The position numbers were made by a program, and so were the translations under genes. 5,550 bases of DNA from a bacterium (lineage in GTDB: Bacteria > Fidelibacterota > UBA2242), in NCBI GenBank assembly GCA_018895675.1, contig JAHIOG010000534.1:1-5550 (forward strand), given 5' to 3'. Every line of letters starts with the position of its first letter. Position 1 is the stretch's first letter. The notes under the pieces were generated by a model that made no database searches, was not told where the DNA came from, and saw only the letters and a program-made list of their open reading frames with translations. Below, one piece after another: positions 1-5,004 of the stretch.

Positions 1-205
1 GTGAGCAATGTTTATGAACGAAAAATATATCTTTCGTAAGGGAATACTATTTTTCCCTTGCTTTTAAAGGACAAATATATGTTTGATTATTAGTTAACGG
101 TTTCTTTTACCGTTTTCGAAATATATACACGAACAGGAGTGTTCGTGTTACTAAAAAATTGATAACCTTTGATTCTTTATGGCTTTCTACTAAATTTCGC
201 CCGGT
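1..205. other. Hairpin-rich intergenic region upstream of hypA
   Basis: No convincing gene lies here. Four short inverted repeats follow one another: acgaaa/tttcgt (18-23 and 32-37), aagggaa/ttccctt (38-44 and 53-59), aacggt/accgtt (96-101 and 109-114, followed by TTTT partly within the arm) and a 9-bp stem at 127-148, listed separately. The first three have 7-8 nt loops and AT-rich arms. They could be the end of an upstream transcription unit or leader structure for hypA. I found no convincing sigma70 or Bacteroidetes-type promoter at correct spacing before hypA, so where the hyp transcript starts is unknown. Confidence 0.5.
127..148. repeat. 9-bp hairpin with GGAG loop, upstream of hypA
   Basis: Arms acacgaaca (127-135) and tgttcgtgt (140-148) pair perfectly around a GGAG loop (136-139). 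No T-run follows, so it is not a standard terminator. The core aacaggagtg recurs at 5066-5075 inside another hairpin with different arms, so this looks like a member of a dispersed hairpin family. It lies 57 nt before the hypA start and could act as a leader structure; that role is inference. Confidence 0.6.
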
Positions 206-559
206 ATGCATGAACTACAGATAGCCACAAATATTATAAGCATTGTCGAAGAAGAAATCCGCAAAGCAGGAGAGACGGAAGATATTGAATTTGTCTATTT
301 TGTCGCCGGGAAGATGCGGGCGATCATCCCGGAATCGCTGCAATTTAGCTTTGACGTCATGAAAAGAGATAAACCGTTTCTAGCAGATGCTGAATTGAAA
401 ATCTCTGAAATACCGATTAAAATTCGATGTAAAAACTGTAAAGCCAAACATATACTTGACGAACCGGTGTTCCGATGTGAAACCTGCTCGTCGCCGGAAA
501 TTGAGATTATCAGCGGAGATGAATTGTATATAGATAGTATTGAATTTAGAGATACATAA
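206..559 (+). CDS. hypA: HypA/HybF hydrogenase maturation nickel metallochaperone
   Basis: 117-residue cytoplasmic nickel chaperone that, with HypB, delivers Ni to the [NiFe]-hydrogenase large-subunit precursor. The family signature is complete. It starts Met-His-Glu, where the family's N-terminal amine and His2 bind Ni, and His2 and Glu3 are present. The conserved IPESLQFSF segment lies at 41-49. A structural zinc site is formed by two CxxC pairs (Cys75/Cys78 and Cys91/Cys94), and the C-terminus carries the usual GDELYIDSIEF block (104-114). Length matches the family (about 113-118). The ATG at 206 is fixed by the MHE N-terminus, although no good Shine-Dalgarno sequence precedes it. It ends 15 nt before hypB, so the two are almost certainly cotranscribed. 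HybF is a paralogue of the same family and cannot be told apart here; no hydrogenase structural gene is in the window. Confidence 0.96.
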   Translation: MHELQIATNIISIVEEEIRKAGETEDIEFVYFVAGKMRAIIPESLQFSFDVMKRDKPFLADAELKISEIPIKIRCKNCKAKHILDEPVFRCETCSSPEIEIISGDELYIDSIEFRDT

Positions 560-564
560 TATTC

Positions 565-570
565 AGGAGA
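565..570 (+). promoter_or_regulatory. Ribosome binding site of hypB
   Basis: AGGAGA lies 4 nt before the ATG at 575. It is the clearest Shine-Dalgarno sequence in the hyp/signalling cluster, where most starts have weak ones, and it fixes the hypB start between the hypA stop (557-559) and the conserved N-terminal part of HypB. Confidence 0.7.
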
Positions 571-574
571 CAGG

Positions 575-1237
575 ATGAAAATACAAATTGTCAGAGATGT
601 CTTGGAAGCCAATGATCAATTAGCCGGCGACATCCGGAACGTTGCAAAAAAAGAGGGATTTACACTCGTAAATATCATGAGTTCACCCGGTTCCGGAAAA
701 ACAACTTTTTTGGAACGATTAATACCGGAACTGACAAAAAAAGGTTTAAGAATCGCCGTGATAGAAGGCGATATAACGACCACAACTGATGCGGAGCGAA
801 TTGCGCAGATGAACATTCCGGTAGCCCAGATCAATACCGAACCTTTTGGCGGCGATTGTCATCTCGGAGCGGAAGTGATTTTACCGGCATTACATAAATT
901 TGATTTGAGTAAGCTTGATTTAATCTTTATAGAAAACGTCGGCAATCTTGTTTGTCCGGCGGAATTTGATACCGGCGCAAATTTCAATTTTGTAGTGATC
1001 AGTACGACAGAGGGCGAAGATAAACCGTTGAAATATCCGTTGATGTTCCGGGTTTGTGACACTGCAATAATTAATAAGATAGATCTTATCCGGTACCTCG
1101 ATATGGATATATCACTTCTTGAAAAGAATATTAAACAGATAAATAGCGATATCCGGTTGGTAAAATGTTCAGCAAAAACCGGTGAAAATCTGGAAGAAGC
1201 TGTGAATCTGATTGTCTCACTTGTAAATTCCCGATAG
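575..1237 (+). CDS. hypB: HypB hydrogenase nickel-incorporation GTPase
   Basis: 220-residue SIMIBI-class GTPase that works with HypA to load nickel into [NiFe]-hydrogenase. Visible motifs: P-loop SSPGSGKT (36-43), VIEGDI (62-67), GGDCHLGA (92-99), ENVGNLVCPAEFDTG (120-134), TTEGEDKPLKYP (144-155) and the guanine-specificity motif NKID (167-170). Cys95, His96 and Cys127 correspond to the G-domain metal site at the GTP-dependent dimer interface known from E. coli HypB. The N-terminal CxxCGC high-affinity Ni site and the His-rich stretch of some homologues are absent; only about 30 residues precede the P-loop. This is the short HypB form. It ends with TAG 106 nt before the next confident gene. 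UreG is related but lacks the EGEDKPLKYP signature combined with a hypA neighbour, so HypB is secure. Confidence 0.97.
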   Translation: MKIQIVRDVLEANDQLAGDIRNVAKKEGFTLVNIMSSPGSGKTTFLERLIPELTKKGLRIAVIEGDITTTTDAERIAQMNIPVAQINTEPFGGDCHLGAEVILPALHKFDLSKLDLIFIENVGNLVCPAEFDTGANFNFVVISTTEGEDKPLKYPLMFRVCDTAIINKIDLIRYLDMDISLLEKNIKQINSDIRLVKCSAKTGENLEEAVNLIVSLVNSR

Positions 1238-1249
1238 AAAAGTTGCCTG

Positions 1250-1339
1250 ATGTTGAAAATTAGTGAAAAAATGAAGGCATTCAATAAAAATATTGATTAT
1301 TTTATCGGCGGTGAAATTCAGAAACAGGTAAAAGGGTAA
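1250..1339 (+). CDS. Possible 29-codon ORF or gene remnant between hypB and the receiver gene
   Basis: An ATG at 1250 opens 29 codons ending in TAA at 1337-1339; a second in-frame ATG lies at 1271. The peptide is basic and amphipathic, with NIDYFIGGEIQKQVKG as its C-terminal part. This reads like ordinary protein sequence rather than random AT-rich translation, hence the possibility of a truncated 5' end of a larger gene. There is no clear Shine-Dalgarno sequence, and it is not in frame with the downstream gene at 1344. I do not recognise the family. Alternatives are a translated leader that couples hypB to the receiver gene, or chance. Confidence is low. Confidence 0.2.
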   Translation: MLKISEKMKAFNKNIDYFIGGEIQKQVKG

Positions 1340-1343
1340 ATCA

Positions 1344-1727
1344 ATGTCTCATAAAATACTAATAGTAGATGACGATATCGATCTGGTTGAGGTGTTGAGG
1401 ATTGTACTGGAGAGTCACGGTTATGACGTGATAGACGCCCAGGACGGTGATCGCGGTTTTCGTCTTGTAGAAAAAGAAAAACCGGATCTGATTATTCTGG
1501 ATGTAATGATGCGGACAGAAGACGAGGGATTCTATATTGCCGAAAAGATTCGCTCACAGCCAGATATTGCCAACATACCGATCATCATTCTTACAGCTGT
1601 TTGCCAGCAGACCGGCTATCAGTACAAAAAGAATGACGACGTCCTTCCCGTGGATGAATTTATTGAAAAACCGGTTATGCCCAAGACCCTGATTAAATTA
1701 ATTCAGAAATATATAGGTAAAAATTAA
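1344..1727 (+). CDS. Stand-alone CheY-like response regulator receiver
   Basis: 127-residue protein consisting only of a phosphoacceptor receiver domain with no output domain. The acidic pocket is Asp9/Asp10 in ILIVDDD, the phosphorylated Asp is Asp53 (LIILDVMM), the switch Thr is Thr84 (IILTAV), and the conserved Lys-Pro is Lys109-Pro110 (EKPVMP). All catalytic residues are present, so it should be phosphorylatable. The loop after the phospho-Asp (MMRTEDEGFYIAEKIR, 55-70) is longer than in CheY. A weak AAAGGG (1331-1336) precedes the ATG by 7 nt. Its stop is 2 nt before the ACT gene, implying coupled expression. It probably acts by protein contact, perhaps with the neighbouring ACT protein or kinase, or as a phosphate sink; the partner is inference. 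Confidence 0.9.
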   Translation: MSHKILIVDDDIDLVEVLRIVLESHGYDVIDAQDGDRGFRLVEKEKPDLIILDVMMRTEDEGFYIAEKIRSQPDIANIPIIILTAVCQQTGYQYKKNDDVLPVDEFIEKPVMPKTLIKLIQKYIGKN

Positions 1728-1729
1728 TA

Positions 1730-2218
1730 ATGGAGCGTATATCTGATAAAATCATTATAGGCGGTATCCTTGAATACGCTGATCTGATTATGGTCTCAAT
1801 ACTATCAGCGCCCAACCAACCCGGTGTTGCCGGCAAAATTCTAATGCAGCTGGGTATTAATCAAATCAACGTGGAATTTATTACCGAGAGCGAAAATCTT
1901 GAGGGAACGGCGGATATTACATTCTGTTTTAAATCGGAATACAAAGATAAAGTGCGTAAATTGTTGGGCAGTATGAAGGGAATCGTCCGCGCCCGTGGAG
2001 ATAAATGGCAAGATGATATAGCCATCCTTGTTGTTTATGTCCCGCACTTTAAGGAAAAACCGGCAATATCCGGTAAAATGTGTGAGCAGCTTGGAAAATA
2101 CAAAATAAATATTTTAGGAATATCAACAAGTATATCGAGTATCAGCTGCATTATCGGCGAATCCAGTCTGGAAAAAGCCAAAGACGCTTTACTCGAAGCC
2201 TTTAAACTTCCTGAATAA
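1730..2218 (+). CDS. Free-standing tandem ACT-domain protein (aspartokinase regulatory-domain-like)
   Basis: 162 residues forming two ACT domains, about 19-86 and 96-160, with no catalytic domain. The sequence follows the regulatory end of aspartate kinase closely. The first repeat has APNQPGVAGKIL (27-38), INVEFI (46-51) and GTADITF (59-65). The second has ISGKMCEQLGKYKINI (113-128), ISTSISSISCIIGE (131-144) and the final helix ALLEAF (153-158). In aspartokinases these domains bind lysine or threonine at inter-ACT interfaces, so this protein may sense an amino acid or other small ligand; the ligand cannot be read from the sequence. It begins 2 nt after the receiver stop and ends 9 nt before the histidine kinase, so a role as sensor or adaptor of that pathway is reasonable inference. 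It is too short to be an intact aspartokinase, and no kinase-domain remnant lies upstream. The start at 1730 has only a weak AGG upstream (1715-1717). Confidence 0.85.
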   Translation: MERISDKIIIGGILEYADLIMVSILSAPNQPGVAGKILMQLGINQINVEFITESENLEGTADITFCFKSEYKDKVRKLLGSMKGIVRARGDKWQDDIAILVVYVPHFKEKPAISGKMCEQLGKYKINILGISTSISSISCIIGESSLEKAKDALLEAFKLPE

Positions 2219-2227
2219 ACTCTATAC

Positions 2228-3394
2228 ATGATAAAAAATCCAGAAGTAAAACAGTTAAAAGATGAAATCCGCCGTCTGAATGCAAGGATCGGTGAACTGG
2301 AAAAAACAGAAGACGAGCTGAAGAATGCCGAGAGCGAACTTATTAAAAAAAGGAAAAAATTTCGTGATTTAGTTGAATTATTACCTCAGACTGTCTATGA
2401 AATGGATTTGCATGGTAATTTCAAGTTTACTAACAATTATGGTATTCAATGCTTTGGATATACTCAAGAAGATATAGACAAAGGAGTCAACTTCTTACAA
2501 CTATTTATCCCGGAAGACCGGGAGAGAGTTAAACAGAATATCCAATCGATTCTTGACGGAACGGCTTTAAAAGGTAACGAATATACATCGCTTCGTAAAG
2601 ATGGCAGTACATTTCAATCTCTTTTTTACTCCAACCCGATCCTGCAGAATGGAAAACCGGTTGGTTTACGAGGCGTGGTAATTGATATTACCGATCAAAA
2701 AAATGCTGAACGGGATTTGAAAAATTCCCGTGATCAGTTACGAAATCTGGCTTCTCATTTACAATCAATTCGTGAAGAAGAGCGATTGATCATGGCCAGA
2801 GAGATTCATGATGAGTTGGGACAGGTGTTGACCGCACTGAAAATGGATTTGATCTGGATGCAGAAGCGGCTTAACTCATACCAGATAGATCAGCTTAAAA
2901 AAGTTCAGTCGATGTCTGATTTAGTCGATATGACTATTATGACGGTGCGCAGAATATCGACAGAACTTCGACCTGGTTTGATTGACGATCTTGGGCTGCC
3001 TGCAGCAATTGAATGGTATTGCGGTGAATTTCAAAACCGCACCGGAATTAAATGTGATCTTGATCTCGACGAAAAAGAACATATCCTTGAGCAGGACCGC
3101 TCGATTTCCGTTTTTAGAATTTTCCAGGAATCTCTGACGAACGTCGCCCGACATTCAAAAGCCACGAAGGTACAGGCGCGTTTACAGTTTGATGATGATA
3201 CATTAAAAATGGAAATAAGGGATAATGGCATCGGCATTACCGAAGACCAGATCAATAGTCCAAAGTCCCTCGGGCTGATTGGACTAAAAGAACGGGTAAA
3301 TCCGTGGGAGGGAAAAGTCATTATCAGTGGAATCCGATCAAAAGGCACAACGGTAAAAGTTATATTACCTATCAAACCCGGAAAAATTGCATAA
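2228..3394 (+). CDS. Soluble PAS-domain sensor histidine kinase, NarX/DegS (HisKA_3) type
   Basis: 388-residue kinase with no signal peptide or transmembrane segment, so it should sense inside the cell. Residues about 1-42 are charged and heptad-like (coiled coil). A PAS domain follows (about 45-155, ending GVVIDITDQKNAERDL). The dimerisation/phosphoacceptor domain has REEERLIMAREIHDELGQ with phosphoacceptor His194. The C-terminal ATPase domain shows an N-box (FRIFQESLTNVARHSKA, Asn305), a G1 box DNGIGI (332-337) and a G2-like GLIGLKERV (349-357), ending in SKGTTVKVILP. This is the HPK7 group that partners NarL/FixJ regulators, matching the next gene, whose ATG overlaps the stop codon by 1 nt (TAATG). 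No haem- or flavin-binding signature is evident in the PAS domain, so the signal is unknown. ACT and receiver neighbours suggest added inputs. No Shine-Dalgarno sequence precedes the start. Confidence 0.94.
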   Translation: MIKNPEVKQLKDEIRRLNARIGELEKTEDELKNAESELIKKRKKFRDLVELLPQTVYEMDLHGNFKFTNNYGIQCFGYTQEDIDKGVNFLQLFIPEDRERVKQNIQSILDGTALKGNEYTSLRKDGSTFQSLFYSNPILQNGKPVGLRGVVIDITDQKNAERDLKNSRDQLRNLASHLQSIREEERLIMAREIHDELGQVLTALKMDLIWMQKRLNSYQIDQLKKVQSMSDLVDMTIMTVRRISTELRPGLIDDLGLPAAIEWYCGEFQNRTGIKCDLDLDEKEHILEQDRSISVFRIFQESLTNVARHSKATKVQARLQFDDDTLKMEIRDNGIGITEDQINSPKSLGLIGLKERVNPWEGKVIISGIRSKGTTVKVILPIKPGKIA

Positions 3395-4035
3395 TGATTA
3401 ATGTACTGATTGCTGATGATCACGCAATCGTCAGAGACGGATTAAAACAAATCTTTAAAGAAACTTCGGATATCGTCGTAACCGGAGAAGCGGCGAACGG
3501 CGCTGAAGTCATTGAAAAAATCAGTAAAAACCGGTATGATGTCGTTATACTGGATATTTTCATGCCCGGAAGAGGCGGACTTGATGTATTAAAACATATC
3601 AAGACTCATTATCCTGCAATTCCGGTGTTAGTGTTGAGTATGTATTCCGAAGACCAGTATGCAGTGCGAGTATTAAAAGCCGGAGCTTCAGGATACCTGA
3701 CAAAAGAAACAGCTTCAGAACAATTGATATTTGCAGTAAGAAAGATTTCTGGAGGCAGGAAATATATCAGCGCCGATCTTGCTGAAAAATTGGCGTCGTC
3801 TCTCGACGAAAATCGACAAAAAGCGGTTCATGAAAAACTTTCCGATCGCGAATTTCAAGTACTACGACTAATTGGTTCAGGAATGACTGTCGGGCAAATA
3901 GCAGAAGAACTTTCATTAAGCGTGAAAACAATAAGCACAAATCGTGCTCGTATTCTGAAAAAAATGAACATGAAAAATAATGCGGAGATGATTTGCTATG
4001 CCATTCGGCATGGACTGGCGTTATCGGATAGATAA
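3394..4035 (+). CDS. NarL/FixJ-family DNA-binding response regulator
   Basis: 213-residue transcription factor. The receiver domain (1-120) has Asp8/Asp9, phosphoacceptor Asp54 (VVILDIFMPG), Ser82 as the switch residue and Lys104 (GYLTKE). The LuxR/GerE helix-turn-helix lies at about 148-205 (LSDREFQVLRLIGSG, IAEELSLSVKTISTNRARILKKM). I chose the ATG at 3394, which overlaps the kinase stop as TAATG. An in-frame upstream ATG at 3304 would add 30 residues that lie wholly inside the kinase gene and do not belong to a receiver fold. The overlap implies translational coupling and a cognate pair with the kinase. Its targets are unknown; autoregulation of the hyp/signalling unit, or control of the TGTAGG dyad promoter upstream of 5231, are testable guesses. 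No clear terminator follows. Confidence 0.95.
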   Translation: MINVLIADDHAIVRDGLKQIFKETSDIVVTGEAANGAEVIEKISKNRYDVVILDIFMPGRGGLDVLKHIKTHYPAIPVLVLSMYSEDQYAVRVLKAGASGYLTKETASEQLIFAVRKISGGRKYISADLAEKLASSLDENRQKAVHEKLSDREFQVLRLIGSGMTVGQIAEELSLSVKTISTNRARILKKMNMKNNAEMICYAIRHGLALSDR

Positions 4036-4213
4036 CAGTGTATTATTAACCACAATGCTCCTTCGTGATAATTAACTTTGCGAAAGTTGCTTCGGATTAC
4101 GCTAAAGATCAAAGTAGATTTCGTGAAGTGCCATTAGATAGCTTTCGCAAAGATATCCTTTTCTTGTTACCGGGCTTTGCTCTGCAACCGACCTGCTGAG
4201 AGTAAAAAAGTTA
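4036..4213. other. Gene-free spacer before the toxin-antitoxin locus
   Basis: No coding signal is seen in 4036-4213. The main structure is an inverted repeat at 4076-4152, listed separately, plus a short direct repeat ttcgtga at 4062-4068 and 4120-4126. No clear rho-independent terminator for the signalling operon is visible: the nearest hairpin, at 4074-4088, lacks a following T-run. Confidence 0.5.
4076..4152. repeat. 11-bp inverted repeat enclosing 55 nt
   Basis: ctttgcgaaag (4076-4086) and ctttcgcaaag (4142-4152) are exact reverse complements. The left arm is also self-palindromic (6-bp arms aacttt/aaagtt around gcg, 4074-4088). The enclosed 55 nt carry no ORF. It could be a small nonautonomous or REP-like element, or a transcript hairpin. 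No target-site duplication is obvious. Confidence 0.45.
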
Positions 4214-4242
4214 TTTACATATTACCGGTATTACCGTATATT
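4214..4242 (+). promoter_or_regulatory. Sigma70-type promoter of the toxin-antitoxin operon
   Basis: TTTACA (4214-4219; one mismatch to TTGACA) is separated by exactly 17 nt from TATATT (4237-4242; one mismatch to TATAAT). Transcription would start near 4249. That puts the ATG at 4256 almost at the 5' end of the message and favours the GTG at 4271 as the antitoxin start. Repeated TATTACC sites overlie the spacer and -10 box, as expected for an autorepressed toxin-antitoxin promoter. Confidence 0.55.
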
Positions 4243-4245
4243 ACC
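4220..4245 (+). promoter_or_regulatory. Probable antitoxin operator: three TATTACC repeats
   Basis: TATTACC occurs at 4220-4226, 4229-4235 and 4239-4245, a spacing of 9 and 10 bp, about one helical turn. The first two copies also create the palindromes taccggta (4223-4230) and cggta-t-taccg (4226-4236). Ribbon-helix-helix repressors typically bind such short tandem or inverted sites cooperatively on one DNA face. The position over the promoter and just before the antitoxin gene supports autorepression. Confidence 0.55.
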
Positions 4246-4270
4246 ATCATGAAATATGGAGAAAGTAATT

Positions 4271-4486
4271 GTGAAAACCGTAAGCTTTAAAATTGACGAG
4301 CCATTTTTAGATGAAATAGAAGCGCTGGCATCTGAAATTCATGAAACAAAAAGTTCCATGATTAAAAAGGCGCTATCATTTTACATCGATAATTTTGATG
4401 GCATCATTGCGAAATCAAGAAATGAAGATCCCAACCAACAATTAATTCCACACGAAGACGTTTTAAAAGAATATGGATTGTTATAG
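4271..4486 (+). CDS. CopG-like ribbon-helix-helix antitoxin
   Basis: Small acidic protein that should bind DNA through an N-terminal ribbon-helix-helix domain and neutralise the toxin with its C-terminal tail. The strand TVSFKID is followed by helix EPFLDEIEALASEI and helix TKSSMIKKALSFYIDNF; the tail is charged and ends LKEYGLL. I place the start at GTG 4271 (71 residues). GGAG at 4258-4261 is a well-spaced Shine-Dalgarno sequence, the strand begins right after the start, and the predicted transcript begins near 4249. The alternative ATG at 4256 would add MEKVI (76 residues) but has no ribosome binding site. The stop overlaps the toxin start by 14 nt, the usual translational coupling in such pairs. 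Subfamily and toxin partner type are inferred from fold signature and context. Confidence 0.85.
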   Translation: MKTVSFKIDEPFLDEIEALASEIHETKSSMIKKALSFYIDNFDGIIAKSRNEDPNQQLIPHEDVLKEYGLL

Positions 4487-4742
4487 AATAGAATGGGATA
4501 GCAGAGCGTTAAGAGAATTAAAAAATATTCCTGATAGCGATGCTAAACAAATTCTTCAAAAAGTTAGTGAATTATCAAAATCGCCACATTTAGGGCAAGC
4601 ATTAAAAGGCGGTTTTAAAGGTTATTTTCGCCTCAGATCAGGAAACTATCGAGTTATTTATTCGATTAAAAATAATCATCTATTGATATTGATATTACGT
4701 GTTGGAGGCAGGAAAGATATCTACAGAACTAAATCACTGTAG
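4473..4742 (+). CDS. RelE/ParE-superfamily toxin, probable mRNA interferase
   Basis: 89-residue basic toxin. The sequence follows the RelE fold: strand YRIEWDSRALRELKNI (4-19), helices to about residue 37, then LKGGFKGYFRLRSGNYRVIYSI (44-65) and LILILRVGGRKDIYR (71-85). By alignment to E. coli RelE, Arg60 matches the catalytic Arg61, Arg80 or Lys81 the position of Arg81, and Tyr84 that of Tyr87. Arg53/Arg55 replace the basic pair near Lys52/Lys54. Retention of these residues favours ribosome-dependent mRNA cleavage over ParE-type gyrase poisoning, but this is inference. Many relatives read VGHR where this has VGGR. It overlaps the antitoxin end by 14 nt in a different frame, so the pair forms one operon. 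No frameshift or truncation is seen, so the module looks functional. Confidence 0.88.
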   Translation: MDCYRIEWDSRALRELKNIPDSDAKQILQKVSELSKSPHLGQALKGGFKGYFRLRSGNYRVIYSIKNNHLLILILRVGGRKDIYRTKSL

Positions 4743-4748
4743 GTCAAA

Positions 4749-4820
4749 ATTCTTATACCGTTCCTGAGCGTCTGCCCGACATGATTACCGACAGGCAGGG
4801 GGAGAGCCGGGAACGAGAAT
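4749..4820. repeat. Nested imperfect palindrome
   Basis: Outer arms attct...cgttcc (4749-4753, 4759-4764) pair with ggaacg-agaat (4810-4820). An inner stem ctgcc/ggcag (4772-4776 and 4794-4798) sits inside, separated by unequal spacers. The outer cgttcc/ggaacg arms resemble a gttccc/gggaac palindrome I recall from intergenic DNA of several phyla, and the inner part looks like a different palindrome placed within it. No T-run follows. It lies directly after the toxin gene and might stabilise or end that transcript. Confidence 0.45.
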
Positions 4821-4825
4821 AAACC

Positions 4826-4896
4826 CAACCTTCAGAAGGTTGTATCAATTATCCTGATCAGTCTGTAAATATTTTTATTAAACCTTCTGAAGGTTT
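4826..4896. repeat. Pair of inverted ACCTTC/GAAGGT palindromes
   Basis: caaccttc-a-gaaggttg (4826-4842) and aaaccttc-t-gaaggttt (4880-4896) are each near-perfect palindromes with 8-bp arms around one base. Their 15-bp cores are exact reverse complements of each other. The 37 nt between them (4843-4879) include the palindrome ctgatcag (4854-4861) and an AT-rich run. They could be protein-binding sites, bidirectional transcript ends or insertion-derived repeats. Confidence 0.55.
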
Positions 4897-4918
4897 CTGA
4901 CCTTACCACTCGTCCAAT

Positions 4919-5002
4919 ACCACTCGTCTCAACGCTCCAACACTCCAATACTCCAGCACTCCAACGTCTCACAAGCAGGAATTAACAATCAGAGTGATTG
5001 TT
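4919..5002. repeat. Octamer-array/hairpin element, copy A (84 nt)
   Basis: After accactcg come six 8-bp units (4927-4974): tctcaacg, ctccaaca, ctccaata, ctccagca, ctccaacg, tctcacaa. These are followed by gcaggaatt and a perfect hairpin aacaatca-gag-tgattgtt (4984-5002). A partial lead-in accactcg also occurs at 4905-4912. The 8-bp period is not a multiple of three, so it is not coding. Copy B follows after 2 nt. Confidence 0.75.
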
Positions 5003-5004
5003 TT

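Noticed and set aside
38..59. Rho-independent terminator
   Set aside because: The stem aagggaa/ttccctt is AU-rich with only three G-C pairs, and the following sequence (gctttt) is a poor T-run. It remains a hairpin only.
8..67. 20-codon ORF at the window start (MFMNEKYIF...)
   Set aside because: Very short, no ribosome binding site, and it overlaps two hairpins; it is most likely chance.
181..200. Sigma54 promoter before hypA (GG...GC)
   Set aside because: GG at 181-182 and GC at 199-200 are 16 nt apart rather than the required 10.
295..1284. Long minus-strand ORFs opposite hypA and hypB
   Set aside because: They are antisense shadows of clear hypA and hypB genes, with no recognisable protein family and no start signals.
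1730..2218. Truncated aspartokinase pseudogene
   Set aside because: The ACT pair is complete, begins 2 nt after the preceding gene in a tight operon, and shows no frameshift or kinase-domain relic upstream, so a stand-alone protein is more likely.
3304..3393. Upstream in-frame ATG extending the NarL-type regulator by 30 residues
   Set aside because: The extension lies inside the kinase gene and has no receiver-like sequence; the TAATG overlap at 3392-3396 with MINVLIADDH matches the normal start of the fold.
4473..4742. ParE-type gyrase poison
   Set aside because: The retained Arg60, Arg80 and Tyr84 and the overall pattern favour RelE-type mRNA interferases, though the distinction is not certain.
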